The notes: a model not told the origin generated them from the sequence alone. Positions 33,085-44,979 are shown, counted from the first letter of the stretch. The stretch is 64,000 nucleotides of DNA from Heterocephalus glaber (GCF_000247695.1 NW_004624734.1:7458690-7522689), one strand, 5' to 3'. Numbers and translations: made by a program.

Positions 33085-33281
33085 TTTTTATTTTCTTTTG
33101 AAACCAAGGCCTTCACACTGAGCTAGGTCCTCAGCACCCACCCATCCCGGCCTTTTTCATTTTTCATTTTGAGACAATGTCTTGGTAAGCTGCTAAATTG
33201 CCCAGCCAGGGCTTGAACTTGCAGTTCTTCTGCCTCAGCCTCCCAGAGGGCTGGGATTACAGTACTCTGCCACCCTGGGCT
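33085..33281 (-). repeat. B1-dID dimeric SINE
   Basis: Minus-strand B1-like monomer ('CCCAGGGTGGCAGAGTACTGTAATCCCAGCCC' ... 'AAAATGAGACAATG'-type end), AT-rich linker, then a degraded ID-like monomer ('GGACCTAGCTCAGTGTGAAGGCC'). It is fairly diverged. Confidence 0.7.
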
Positions 33282-35095
33282 TGGAAGAGCATTTTCAGCA
33301 GTGTTCCTTGGAGCTCCCTAGGGCTGTCATGAGAGGACACGGAGGAGGCTCGTTCTGCCCTCAGCCCTGCCCTCTTCCACCCAAGCCGTTCTTTTCTACT
33401 CCAGCTTTTAGCACTGGGCCTCTGCCTGTTTGACAAAAAGGTTCTGCCATTAAACAAAAAGTTTCAAACACACTGACTTCACAGCTGTGCCAGTAACACA
33501 ACTGTGCTGGTAGCGCTGATGGTGGTAACTCTCTCTGCAGCTCCACCCCGGGCCAGGCACACTTCTCAGCTCTTGCCGTGAATCTGCCGGTGGATCCCCA
33601 CATTGCCCACAGGGGTGGGGCATGGCCGACACCCTCCTCTTGTAACCCAGGACGCTGGGGCATGAGGATGGTAAGGGAAGCCTCCAGGTGACTTGGCGGG
33701 GAGCAGAATTTCCGCCTAAGAATTGGTCAGTCTTGGAACATAGCGGGCACAGTGGGCATAGCTTGGCCCAGGCTGCCCACAGGAGGTACCCAGTTTGTCC
33801 CGAGATTCTGCCCTTTGCCCTGCTTTTCCCTTGGGTACCACCTCGGGTTGAATGGGGATGGGAACAGGGAAGAGACAGGGAGGGAGGAGCAGGGAGAATC
33901 CCACAGCCCCTGGAGAGTCCAAACACCCTGTTCCAGAGAGGGGTGCAGGGGAAGCGACTCAGTGAACGGCACGCAAAACTTGATAACTTCAAGTGTCCCG
34001 GCCACCCTGGGCTCTGTCTGCGCTGCCTGGCTGCCTCCCTCCCCTCCAGACCCTCAGCAGTCAAGACTGGGCCTTGGTCCCCGGCCCGCCGGGCCCCAGG
34101 CGTGACCTGACCAAGGGCCGCTGGGCCTGGCTCTCAGGACGCCCAGCTATGCGTCCTTACTTCAGGGACGCTGCCAAACTCCGTCTGATCCAGCTCCATG
34201 ACATGATTTATTTTGCATTGGTCCTGAGGCCCCCTCAAGGAAAAAGGGCAAAGTTTCTCAAGGCCGAGGCCGGGTGAGCTTGGCCCAGTTTCCCCCCAGC
34301 TCCCGGCTCAGCAAAGAGAGTGTTTGGGATCCTGCCAGCAGCCCACTCCCTCCTGGCTCCCTGGGTCCGGGACTGAGTCATGGGGCCCACAGCTGCCTGA
34401 GCCAGGCCAGCCCAAGTGGGGCTCCCACCCTTGGCCTCCTCTCCTGAGAGAGGGGTGGAGCCACATGGTGCTGTATCTGGAAAACTTGCTTCCTGGGTTG
34501 AGAAAAGCTCAGCTCTCTCCCGGAGTCCCTTTCCCCATGCCCTGGCTCACCCCAGCAGGGCCATGGCTTCGGTGACATTCTGACACAAGGACCAGGGACG
34601 GGTCGTCCCCGGAACCTTTCTTCGGACACCACTGTTTGCTGGTTATGGTCCCCAGAGCATCTCACCTCAGACCAAGTCCGGTCAGCGCAGTCCTGCCGCT
34701 GCCCTGGAGGATGAAGTTCAGTCAGGCCTGGCCCGCATTTGGATGAGGTTAGCAGGTCCCCACCTCTGCCCGCCCCAACCCCGCCCTCCCAGGGACGCGA
34801 TCCCAGGCTGGGAGCACTGGTCTCTGTGAGCCAAAGGAGCCATCAGCTGCCAGTGTCCTGCGGTGACCCAGTGATGCCCCACAGGGTCTCCTCAGATTGC
34901 CAGCACACTTGCCAGGGAGACGAGGACTGGCCCGGTGTGGCCGCCCTCCTGGATTTGGGGACTGGCGGCCATCGGCAGGGCGCAGGGCACCCAGCAACCT
35001 AGGGCTCAGAACATGCATGGTGCTGGGGGGAGGATCCAGGGCCCCCAGGTCACTCCTCCCCACCACAGCAGGGTGCTAGCCCCCAACGCACCTCT
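33282..35095. other. Unassigned GC-rich sequence
   Basis: Open frames to 204 codons (33450-34064 minus) coexist on both strands and none has a recognised domain. CpG is modestly frequent around 34040-34160, but no island is called. Confidence 0.4.
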
Positions 35096-35640
35096 AAGAC
35101 TTCATGTAAACCCGGCCTTCCATTCTCCCCACAAACACTCCCTGAGCCCCTTCCATGGGCCAAGCACCACTGCAGGCAGCAGAGCCAGAGCGAGTGAGTA
35201 ATCAGGCCAACCCAGAGCCACCAAAGCAAACAGACATGCAGGCAGGATCAGCGGGCTGCGGGCGAGGCGCCTGTTACAAAGGGAAAGCAGTATGTTATAT
35301 TGGGAGCCACGGTGGGTGTTACAGTGTAGTATACATAACCCTAAGAGGAGAAAGAAAGTGGGGGCTGTGGGGTACTGGGAAAGGTATACTTAGACTGGGG
35401 GTCCAGGGAGGCCTCTCCAGAAAGGTGATATGTGGGCAAAGGCTCCAAGCAGATGAAAAGAGTAAGCTGTTCAGACACAAAGGGAACAGCATATGCAAAG
35501 GTCCTGTGGTGCCCCCAGGCTGAAAGTGTGTCTGGTAAGTTTGAGGAAAACCACCTGGAGAGTGATGAGGCTAGTGGAGAGGGGATGATGGTGAGGTGAA
35601 CTCTGAGACAGAAGTGCGTGTATAGGAAGCTCGTGAGTGT
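35096..35640 (+). repeat. Ancient mammal-wide interspersed repeat (L2-like)
   Basis: The series 'CACTCCCTGAGCCCCTTCCATGGGCCAAGCACC', 'GCAGGCAGCAGAGCC', 'GGGGTCCAGGGAGGCCTCTCCAGAAAGGTGATATGTGGGCAAAGGC', 'AAAGGGAACAGCATATGCAAAGGTCCTGTGG' is a well-known old mammalian repeat, probably the same family as 10586-10800. The family name is uncertain. Confidence 0.55.
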
Positions 35641-35940
35641 GTTGCCAATCAGCTGAGGGTCCTTTTGCTCAATTCAAGTGGAAATCGTGAGTTGATAAAG
35701 TGCAGCTCTGCCAGCAGCCCTCATGTCACCAGATGACAACAGATAATACTGGATGCCAGCAGCTGACACAGCTGGCTGCTGGTTAAGGCTTCTGCCGGCC
35801 TCCGCCATCTGAGGCCGACTTGCACTGGGCACCACAGGTTGACTCTGCAAGGTGCTGGGCTCTGGAGTAACCACATGGTCCCTAGTGTTGACTGCCCTTT
35901 CTTTTGAAAAGACCATTCTGTCTGCACCATGATAAGAATC

Positions 35941-36302
35941 TGAGTAGATTCACAGGATTTTTGGAGCCCACACTACCCGAGAAATAAATCATGAGCAGGT
36001 TTACAGGACCACCAAAGCAAGTCTTTATTTTAACAGGGCTGCAGCATGGGGGATCAGTACACAGGAGGGCGCCCTCCCAGACTTACCTGGGAAGTGTGTG
36101 GGGAGGGGTCCATATATAGTAGCTGCAGGTCTGTGATTGGTCCAAGTGCAGGCCTGCAATTGGCTCAAATTTGAGCCTGCTGATTGGTCCAGCTGGAGGC
36201 CTGCACTGTCCTGGCAGTGAGGGGTGGCGATGATGCAGATGATGCAAGCTGTCTGATCGGTGGCCGCTGAGTCTCTGGGGAAGGCTGGCTGTGTTCATCA
36301 CA
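35941..36302 (-). mobile_element. Probable solo ERV LTR with CCAAT repeats
   Basis: Read on the minus strand it begins TGTGATGAACACAGCC and ends GAATCTACTCA. Between these it has a set of CCAAT-box modules (complements of GATTGGTCC at 36136-36144 and 36182-36190, and AATTGGCTC at 36159-36167), a TATA-like CTATATATGG near 36110-36119, and an AATAAAGAC polyadenylation signal near 36022-36030. The order CCAAT-TATA-AATAAA with short spacing fits a class I LTR. No target-site duplication is obvious, so the ends are provisional. Confidence 0.65.
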
Positions 36303-36593
36303 GCTGACGAGATTGGGGAGGCTGGGGTGGCCCTGCTGCGTCATCTGGGGCACAGGACCTCACGTCTCAGAGGGGACAGAGATGGCCCCTCGGCACTGGG
36401 GGGCCCCAAGGTGGGCTCCGGGCTGGAACTGGGTAGCAGTGGTGGCTGGGGTGACCCCGAGTCTCCCATCTGCACCCTCCTCCCCTCCAGCAAGCACACA
36501 CACAGCTCCATGCAGAACAAGCCTTGGCCTGACTCAGGCTGCGTGGTGTCACTCAGTCAAGCCAGTCGCTCAGAAAACGTTTATTTTTCTTCA

Positions 36594-36646
36594 TGTTTTT
36601 TTGAGACAGGGTTTCTCTATGTAGCCCACGCGGGCCTCGAACTTGC
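36594..36646 (-). repeat. B1 SINE, partial
   Basis: Plus strand shows 'TTTTTTGAGACAGGGTTTCTCTATGTAGCCC' and 'GGCCTCGAACTTGCAG', the complement of a B1 3' third. The rest is missing. Confidence 0.8.
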
Positions 36647-37146
36647 AGCCCAGTGAGGGAACAGATGTGGAACAAACCAGCGCACCCATCTTGGTGCCCT
36701 CGCTAGAAGTCAGGGAGGATCAGGGAAGGTTTGAGAGGAGCTCTGGCGAGGCTTCCAGAGCCAAGCTACTGCCTGCCAGGCAGGGCTGGGGTCAGACTCC
36801 AGCAGAAGCAGCCGCTCGGCAAAGGCCCAGGGCAGCCCCAGCCTGGTCCTGCCCAGACCTGTGAGTGAGCAGGAGCTGAGGCCCCTGGGGACGCAGCTTG
36901 GGGTGGGGGAGCACATGGGAGACGCCTAGGCATACAGAGGGGAGGAGGGCCACAGGGTTCACTCACTTCCTCACGGCCCCCTGTTGGGGTGAAAGTGTCC
37001 TTGCTCCCGCCCCGTGGCTCCGTCCATCTTGGGAGGGTTCTTGGCTGAACAGAGGGGCGTCCTGAAGGTACCAGCAGATAGAGTGAACTGAAAGGAGAGG
37101 GAGGAGGAAAAGGCTGGGTGACAGAGAAGATGAAAGTAACATCTGC
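36647..37146. other. Unassigned sequence
   Basis: Nothing gene-like or repeat-like confidently recognised. Confidence 0.4.
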
Positions 37147-37265
37147 CAGATGTGGTGGTGCACACCTGTAATCCTAGTGCATGGAAGGCTGAGGCAGGAG
37201 GATCTCCACGAGTTCAAAGCCAGCCTGGACTACATAGCAAGACCCTGCTTCAAAAAACAAACAAA
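37147..37265 (+). repeat. B1 SINE
   Basis: Plus-strand 'AGATGTGGTGGTGCACACCTGTAATCC', 'AGGCAGGAGGATC' and 'CAAAGCCAGCCTGGACTACATAGCAAGACC', ending in an A-rich tail. The flanks AAAGTAACATCT and AAAGTGACATTT look like a slightly decayed target-site duplication. Confidence 0.9.
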
Positions 37266-38560
37266 GTGACATTTCAAGTCAATGGATTTCCGGACTCGCA
37301 TCTACTCTCCCCAGTCTGTCAACTCTGTGGCAGAGGAGCGATACACACTTGGCAAAGCCTGCACACCAGGCATTCAGCAGGTGCTCAAAGAGGGTGGCTG
37401 TCCTTACTCTGGCCAGCTGTGGGTGATCCAACTTAGTGCGAGAGGTGATTGACTATCGAGAGGTGAAATTGTGGAGCAAGGTTAAACGACTCACCAGAAA
37501 CCAAACCGTCAGTGTTCTAGGGCTCAGCCCTAGGAGAAAGATGACCAAACTCCAAGCTGCAGTTTTGGTTTTCTGCTTTGTGTGAGGTTGACCACGAAGC
37601 AGTGGCCAATGTCAAGACTCACTGTATTCCTGAAGGAATGGCCGCTTCCCAGAAATGCAGGCCCTGGGCCAGGGAGGGCTGTCCCATGAGACAGGGCAGG
37701 GCCCCCATGCCCTCTAAGGTTGGGCAGAGAGAGAGGACAGGGCCTTCCGACAGGCTGGAGACACCAGCCAGCTCCTTCCTGCAGCCCGGCCTCGGCTCAG
37801 TTCACAGGTGCAGGCGGAATTGCTGCCACATGCTGCTGGCACTCACGCTGTGGCAGCCCCAGGGGCCCCACAGAAGACCCTGGCAGCCTTCGACATGGGG
37901 CACGTCCCCAGGAGGCTCCCAAGGAACCTGCACAACCCAGCTGGGCCACTCTGGGGGACAGTGGGCTCCTTGAAGGTGCTCTGGGCAGGGTGCCCAAGCC
38001 TGTGTCCCCCTTACGGATCCTGGACCCTCTGATTGTGCCCCACCATCCCCCCTACCCCCAGGGACACCCAGCTCTTTGGACGTCTGCACATTACCACCCC
38101 ATCTGCACTTCACAGGAATGAAGGTGGGCAGGCGTTCGAGGGTGCTGCCGTGCCCCTGACAACCCCCTGCAAGCCCTGCCCTGCTGTGGGTCTCAGTTTC
38201 CACACTGTCAGACAAAGAGGAGGAGCTTCTCTGGTTCTCTCGGCCAGCAGACAGAACCACCTCGACACCCCCTCCAGCGAGAGTCTTGCACCTGTCTCTG
38301 AGGTTGGTGGCCCCTGGCTGGGCACAAGGCCTGGGACCAGGCCTGGGACCCAAGGCAGGGCCACCCAGGACAGGCATTCTCCAGGGCTAAACCCAGCAGT
38401 GCCAGGCAAGCGGGAAGGTGGGGGTCTGAATCCAGGGCAGTCTGATCCCTTTCCTTCTTCTGCATTTCCAGAGGCGGAAACCTGTGTCTGGTTGGTTGTC
38501 TCAGCCTGATCCATCACTGCCAGTCCTTTCGGGGAAGATGACAAGAAATGAACGGCTTTG
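37266..38560. other. Unassigned GC-rich sequence
   Basis: Open frames to 191 codons (37802-38377 minus) overlap frames on the other strand. No domain is recognised. Confidence 0.4.
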
Positions 38561-38593
38561 CCTGTGTTAATTCGGCTTTGAATTAACAGCAGG
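38561..38593. other. Short hairpin / near-perfect inverted repeat
   Basis: The arms TGTTAATTC (38565-38573) and GAATTAACA (38580-38588) are exactly complementary around a GGCTTT loop. After a one-base bulge the stem continues for four pairs (CCTG with CAGG). Each arm holds TTAAT, a homeodomain core, so a paired binding site is as plausible as an RNA hairpin. It is too short for a microRNA precursor. Confidence 0.6.
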
Positions 38594-38789
38594 CGCATCT
38601 TTGCCAGAAGAAGATAGTGTATAGGAGTAGTCAGATCCAGGTAAAAAGAGGTCTATGGGCTCATACATTCCCTCCATCCACAGGACCACAGAGGGAGACA
38701 GACCTCAGGGACGTGGGAGGCCAGGCCGTGCTGTGAAGGGGCAGAGGGTGGCATAGTCAGTGCTGTGTTTCCAGAATGAAAGACCCGAG

Positions 38790-38965
38790 GCAGGCTGCTT
38801 ATGAAGCGAAGTTTACGTGGCTCAGAGCTCGGAGGCTCAAGTGGCCTGATGGCTTTGCGTCTAGAGAAGACAGCTGGTGGCCATGACAGGGCCTGTGTCA
38901 TAGAAGCAGTCACATCTCAAACCAGGAAGCAGGCTTTGGACTGAAAGGGCTGAGAGGGGGTGGCC
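38790..38965 (-). repeat. MaLR (MST-like) fragment
   Basis: 'AAGTTTACGTGGCTCAGAGCTCGGAGGCTCAAG' and 'CATCTCAAACCAGGAAGCAGGC' match antisense MaLR LTR motifs (like those at 38-300). Short and decayed. Confidence 0.5.
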
Positions 38966-39189
38966 ACCTCTAGGGGGAGAAGAGAGCTCGAGGGAGGGGG
39001 ACCCCAAGAGGGGCTCAGCCTGTGCCTGGGAGCTGAGGGCAGAGGAGGCAGGGAGAAGGGCCTCAGCTAAGAGCTGGCGGCCGGGCCTCTCAGGGTTTCC
39101 AAATCTCTCCAACGCCTGGCTGAAGGGAAGGAGCAAGTCCACATCAGCTTCCCCGCTCGCTCTGCAGCCAGGCAGTGCTTGGGCCAAAG

Positions 39190-39800
39190 GACATTATTAC
39201 AGTCAGGGTTTGCAAGGGAATAGATTTATTGCAGGACACGTAATTTATGGGCTTATGTTTTAATAGTCACCCAAAAAGTCAAATGCAAAGGAACACAAGA
39301 GATTAGCCACACACTAGAGACCCAAAGAATCCAGCCAAGGCCCTGGATCCCACAGCAATGTCCCGCACATGACCAGCTGAAGGCCTAGAGCCCAGGGCAA
39401 TGTCTCACGGTTGTCCTTATCGAGAGTCTGCACGGGAAAGCGGTGGAAGCCAGAAAAACTGTGCTGGTGGGATGAAGGATTTGTGGCACCAGGCTGAAGG
39501 ATCCACACTGGAGCCAGGAAGCGATGCTCACAGTGAAAACCAGAGCTCCCCTGATGAGAACAGCAGCCATTCCCAGCGACAGCGAGGTCCTCAGCTGCTC
39601 TGACGAGAGAAGAGCCACATTCTCATCAGGAAAACCACCCGTGGCAAGCTTCTACAAGAAAATCAACAGCCAACCATCTCCCCCTCCAGCTCTCTTTTTA
39701 TGCTGTTGGCAACAGTCCTCAGGTGGGTCTTCCATGCCCAGACCACGCTGATTCATCCCACCTGGGTGTTCCAAGCTGACCATTAGTTAACCCACCACAG
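39190..39800 (-). mobile_element. Probable LTR (unassigned class)
   Basis: The minus strand starts near TGTGGTGGGTTAACTAATGG, has a TATA-like CATAAAAAGAGAG near 39695-39707, and a polyadenylation signal AATAAATC near 39222-39229. The roughly 470-bp spacing would mean a long R region, so the class is uncertain. It contains a loose internal duplication (GACATTG ... AGGCCTTC/AGGGCCTTGGCTGG around 39330-39410). No coding remnant is attached. Confidence 0.4.
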
Positions 39801-40284
39801 ACATGGAGACCCAGCATCACCACTTGAATGACTGGAAACAGAGGGGTGGGTTAGGTGTCTTTGTAGACAATGTGACTATTTGTTTGTGATTAGCATCCCG
39901 GACCTCATTGGCAAATGTTAATTTCTTTAAAATTTCAGCTTGCCACCTGAACCATATCAATGGCATGTCTGTATTTCGTCGGATGACAAACCAGGGCCCC
40001 TCTTGAGTCCTGAGTGGCTCTGGTGTCTGTTCATGCCTTCCCAGCTTCTCACATCAGTCGGAGACGGTCATCCCCACACACCGAGGCTCCGGGGTTTACG
40101 CTTCCTGGTGTGGAGCAGCAGGGGCTGGGGGCCCCAGCTGGCTGGCTCTGTCCCCATGTCGCTCCTCTGAGGAGATGCTTCACACACTCAGTCCCGCTCT
40201 GGATCCAGGGCAGTTTGCTGGTGAAAACAACCTGCCAAGGCCTGTCAGTCCTGAATAGGCTCCTTGGCTCCGAGAAAACCCAAG
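39801..40284. other. Unassigned sequence
   Basis: No element or exon recognised. Confidence 0.4.
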
Positions 40285-40465
40285 GCCTTGTGGGATGCAG
40301 AGGTGCATTCCTGTAACCCCAGCACTTGGGCAGCCGAGGCAGGAGGCTCGCAGGTTCCAGCCCAGCCCGGGCAACTTCACAACTTCACAACCCTGTCTCA
40401 AAAAATAAAAAAGGGGCTGGGATGCAGCTCAGTGTGCAGGCCCTGGGTTCAGTTCTCAGCACAGG
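40285..40465 (+). repeat. B1-dID dimeric SINE, plus strand
   Basis: B1-like monomer ('GGATGCAGAGGTGCATTCCTGTAACCCCAGCACTTGGGCAGCC' ... 'CCCTGTCTCAAAAAATAAAAAA') followed directly by an ID-like monomer ('GGGGCTGGGATGCAGCTCAGTGTGCAGGCCCTGGGTTCAGTTCTCAGCAC'). This is the clearest example of the dimer, with a short A/T linker. Confidence 0.85.
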
Positions 40466-40788
40466 CCTGGCTGCGGAGGTGACGGGGAAGACCGTGTAGG
40501 ACAGCCCAGAGCAGAGATGGCATTGGCGGGACAGAGAGAGGGGACTGGGGATGGAGACGCGAGCTATCCCTCCGCACTGCACCGCACAGCTCAGACTGTG
40601 TGGGTTCATCTCGCTTCCGGCTCAGAGCATCCCAAGAAGAAGGGACTCACGCTGGCTCCTCCCACTGTGACACGGGGGCCCAGGAGCGATAGCCACCATT
40701 GTCAGCACCCCGAGTTCACCCTGGGAAAGTCAGGCCACATCATACCAATTTCTAAGAGCTTCTAGAGAAGCTGAAGTATAAATAAACT

Positions 40789-40845
40789 TTTTTTCCAGTA
40801 CTGAGGAGTGAACCCATCTTAGACCTTACAGGACCCTGGCGCACC
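40789..40845 (-). repeat. ID-like SINE remnant
   Basis: 'TTTTTTTCCAGTACTGAGGAGTGAACCC' is the complement of an ID 3' end and B box. The 5' part is not recognisable. Confidence 0.5.
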
Positions 40846-40849
40846 AGTC

Positions 40850-41520
40850 ACAACAAAGAGACGGGCACTGGGTCTCGCTCCGCATTTCCTCGTTTTCCAA
40901 TATGGTCCCTTCCTCTCCTGGGACCCCATCCAGGAAGCCACATTACACTCGTCGGTTGCGTCTCCTTCGGTGTTTCTGTCTGTAGCAGTTTTTCAGACTC
41001 TCCTTGGTCCCTGACCATTTTGGGGAGCACCAATGGGGCTTCTTGTAGAACATTCCTCAGTTTGGCTGTGGCCCGTGTCTCTCTCATGGTTCACTGGGAA
41101 GATTAGCTGTGGGGAAGAAGATCACAGAGGCAACGCCCCTTCTACGTGCGACCCATCAAAGGCCTGTGCTGTAATACGGTCCGATGTGGCTGACACTGGC
41201 CGCAAAGGCCTCATCCGTCTGGTTTCCTTTCCACTTTTCACGTTCTCTGTTTAGAAATGAGGCAGTCCATTTAGTCCATGTTCAGGGAAGAGGTGCTGAG
41301 CCTCTCCTTCAAGTTCGGACTGGACTTAGGTCTTCTGATCAGTCCATTCTTTCCTAAGGAAGATTTATCCCCTCTCCCAGCTATTTGCACAACCAGCCAC
41401 TTTTTCATATCAGCATGGACCCATGGGTATTTCCTTTATTCTTGATCAATAAGCCAGCAGCACATTCGTTATTCCATCCCTCGGGTAGTTCTGGCTTTGG
41501 CTGCAGGAGTCCCCTCAGGC
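40850..41520 (-). repeat. L1M 3'-UTR fragment
   Basis: Antisense text of an old L1 3'-UTR: 'GTTGCGTCTCCTTCGGTGTTTCTGTCTGTAGCAGTTTTTCAGACTCTCCTTGG', 'TTTTGGGGAGCACC', 'TTGTAGAACATTCCTCAGTTTGGCTGTGG', 'AGGAAGATCACAGAGG', 'TCATATCAGCATGGACCCATGGGTATTT', 'GTAGTTCTGGCTTTGGC'. The match extends in order through the whole interval with small gaps. Confidence 0.85.
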
Positions 41521-44225
41521 CGGCCTAAGGGGGAGGGACTGTGGTGGTCACTTCCGGTGCTGGACACCACCTCTGCGGAGGGAGTTCTGACACAGCGTGC
41601 TCCTGATGTCACGCCCTAGAGGAGATTAAGACAGTTAACCTGATCAAATGGTGATCAAGCTCTACAGACTGTCCATTTTCATTCATTTCATTCTTCATTA
41701 CAGTCCCCAGAACATTCCATTGAGTGGAAAGATTTTAGCTTCATAACCCTTGAGGTGTGCTCTGATAGAGAAGGCTAGATGAACATTTCCGTGCATTTTT
41801 TACATTTATAATTATTTCTTCCTAAAAATGATGGACTCTTAACTTACATAGTGGAATCGCTTCCTACAGAGGTTTTTACTGCCTCCAACAGCATATGTGG
41901 GTTACTAAAGCTATTACTATAAGACAGAGGAAACAAAAATGTAAATAAAACACATGATAGGAAGTACACACACCCACAAGCACTCACCCAATCCATATCT
42001 GTATCAATTATTTTGAAGTCCATTGTATGCAACAGAGCAGAGAGGTTGACAAGATAGTCTTTTGTGTTTTCTCGGCCTCTCTAGTCCCAACCTGTTGTGA
42101 TTCTACCCCTGGAGTACAGACATTAATATTTAATATATAAATAATAAGTCATTTAACATATCAACATTTGGTGTCTCCATTCTCTGGGAAGGGTAACGGA
42201 GTCACTGCACTGTCTCCCTCAGGTACGGCGAGATCTCCATGCATCCAGCACCATGCGCAGTGCCTAATATCGCCCCCTGGTGAATCCCTGTTTTCAGAGG
42301 GGCCCTGAGCACCGGCCCAGTTTCACCTCAGTCAGGCTCCTGGGAGGGTAGCAGGCGGCTCAGTGATTTGTCATCTGCTCCATTTCTGTCCCTCCCTGCC
42401 TGCCCAGAGCCCAGCACAGGGCCCGGAACATAGTAGGTGTCCAGCGCACTCTAGGGGAACCACGGAGACAATCAAGTAAGAAAATCAACAAAACATCCAA
42501 AGTTAAAAAAACAAAACTTGTACAAAGAATGCAAAAGAAGGAAATGGAGGCAGCTGGGGTGACCTCTCTGACCCTCAGCCTATCCCGTGGTCCTTCCTAC
42601 GCTGGGCACCTTTGAGGATCAGGGTGGCGGACAGAAGTGTCTGTCCTGTCCCCAGCCCATCAGATGCCTGAACTTTGCAGCCAGAATGTCGTTTATTGGT
42701 TGAGTGACCGGAAGTCCCGTCTGCTCTCTTGGTGGCTATCAAGCACTCCAACAAACAGCCAAATCATACTGGGTGCCAGATGCAACAGCAGATCCTTCGA
42801 TCAGCAAGGCCTTCACATGCCACTGGGCATGGGCATGGGCAGGCCCCAGGCTGTGACAGTGCCCAGCCTGTGCAACTGGACTAGGTGCCACTTTGTTCTC
42901 TGAGCCTCTTGGCGGCTGCCTTCCTCCCTAGCCCTCCCCACCCACCCTCACCCATCACTCGCTCCCAGCTCCCTTTGAGCCTCCATCCCCCAGCTCCCTT
43001 CACCTGTGTCACCCAGACCCGAGCTGGCTGTGCATGCAGGAACCCCCGTCCTGGTCCCCCCTTGGACAGAGTTGAACCTGGAGGCAGAGGTGGGTTTGGG
43101 GACGACGGCCCCCTGAGGAACTGTGAGGAATTATAAACAGTGTCATGTCAACTCCAGATTTAGCCGGGGATCCTGACTGGAGCGCGAGGAAACGGGGCTG
43201 TGACAGGGAGACGCTTCCTGCCAGACAAAGGTCCAGACGTGTCTTGAGACGGGGGTGATGACAGGCAGCAGGCTCAGCGGGGTGGGCAGCGTGGCTTATG
43301 TGCTGCAGGTGTCGCCGAGTGCCGCTGAGGGGCAGCCTGTCAGGGAGGAGAGGGCAGCTGAAGATAACGCGTCCTCCTCTCCCTCCCCAGCAGTCACTGG
43401 CTGCAAACAGACAGACAGACAGACGCAGAACTCCCGGGCCAGCCCCGGGCCTGTCCAGACTCAGCTCTGTGACAGGCAGCGGCAGGGTGTGGACCTCCAC
43501 AAACAGCAGATTGCTGCTCTCTCTCAGCCTCCCCAAGACCCGGGTCCTTCTTGTAAAATGAATATTGCTTTATGGAATGAATCGTTCCTCACATAAAACC
43601 CTCTTTCCCCCCAGGAAAACAGTGCCTCCCCAAATCTTCCGCAGCCCATGTTTGGTATTGAGCAGTGGCTTCCCCGAACTTCACAGCCCTTCCCTTCTCT
43701 CCCGGGTTCCCAAGGGAGTGAAACACTGCAGCCATTGTATCATCTCAATGCAAATAGTACTTAACACGTCTCAGGCTTTTTTCCTCCAGAAAGGCTCATT
43801 GGAACATATCCTACATGCCAGGAGGGCGACAGGTCACCATGGCTCATCATGTCCAGATGACCCTGGGGTGCATGTTTCAGGTCCACAGAGTACAGGAGGG
43901 CCCGGGACACCCAGACACATCCCTCCCTGTCAACCCCACCAACCTAGAGGACACAGGGATGCTAAGAGATGATGTGCACGTCCTGCGCTGGCCAGGTGTC
44001 CATAGCAATTGGGGCCCTGGGCTCTGCTTCCGGGGGTCCTGACTCAGGAAGCTTACAGGGCAAATGGCACTTGGGCCATGTCTTCCAGACGGTGGGCTGG
44101 AGAGAAGGTGTGTTCTGAGCAGGGCAATCAGCAAGTGCAAAATCACAGAAGCACTCAGGAGCTGGCATTTTACAGGGTTAAGCCGTTCATTCTCACCACT
44201 ATTTCTAATAGAGTAACAATGCAGA
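41521..44225. other. Unassigned sequence
   Basis: AT-rich in 41660-42190 (possible old LINE or conserved sequence), then GC-rich. A short (CAGA)n tract lies at 43406-43424. Open frames to 175 codons (43009-43536 minus) overlap others and look non-coding. Confidence 0.4.
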
Positions 44226-44229
44226 TGAG

Positions 44230-44460
44230 GAGGCGCCAGCTGAAGTGAGGTGAGTACCCGCTGTGCATCTGGCACTGTGCTGCATGGTCCACAGACAGAC
44301 GCAGTGAACCCTCACCTCGGCCCAGTGATGGGCATGTGCCCACTGTCCCATTTACAGGTGAGGAGATGGAAGGAGGACTGGCAACCAGCCGGAGCACACG
44401 GCGCCAGGAGCACCCAGCAATCTGGCTCCAGCACCTACAGTGCTCTGTCCTTGTGCTGTC
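44230..44460 (+). repeat. MIR SINE
   Basis: 'GTGCATCTGGCACTGTGCTGCATGG', 'AACCCTCACCTCGGCCCAGTGATGGGCATGTGCCCACTGTCCCATTTACAGGTGAGGAGATGGAAGG' and 'TCTGGCTCCAGCACC' follow MIR order. Confidence 0.7.
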
Positions 44461-44975
44461 TTGGGAAGAGATGACGACCTTGCCAATGCCTCCTTGGCCA
44501 ACCCTTGAAGGTGGAGGTTCTGCCTGCCATTGTGTAGGAGAAAGGCCCAAGGCTCCAAGGGGAGGGGGCCCTGCCAAGGCCACCCTGACACCAGGTGCTG
44601 GAGCTGCCTCAGATGTGGGATTCTCCTGCCCTCAGAGGTGGGCACAGCCAGCACCGGCATCCCCCCCATCAGCACACTGGCGCTTACCTGGGCCAGAAAG
44701 GAAATGAGTCCCATGGAAGGCTGACCCCAGCTGCCCCTTGCTGCCCCTGTAGGACATGGAGCCTGGGGTTCTCATCTCTGGTTCTCCTCTCAACCTGTGG
44801 CCCCAAAGGACCCCAACATCCACTCCTGCTCATGGTCCCCTGTGCCCTCTCTCCCTGCAGCCCATCTTGGGGGTCCCCCTCCCAAGCACCTCCTCCGGGA
44901 GCCTCTGCCACAGGTGGGCACAGCTGGCTTTCCATTATCCCTTCACACCTGCTTGGTCCTGGCTAAGTGAGGGGT
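44461..44975. other. Unassigned sequence
   Basis: No element recognised. Overlapping frames to 137 codons are not domain-bearing. Confidence 0.4.
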
Positions 44976-44979
44976 CCTT

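Noticed and set aside
33450..34064. 204-codon minus-strand frame
   Set aside because: Cysteine- and proline-rich composition as expected from GC-rich DNA, no domain, overlapping frames on the plus strand.
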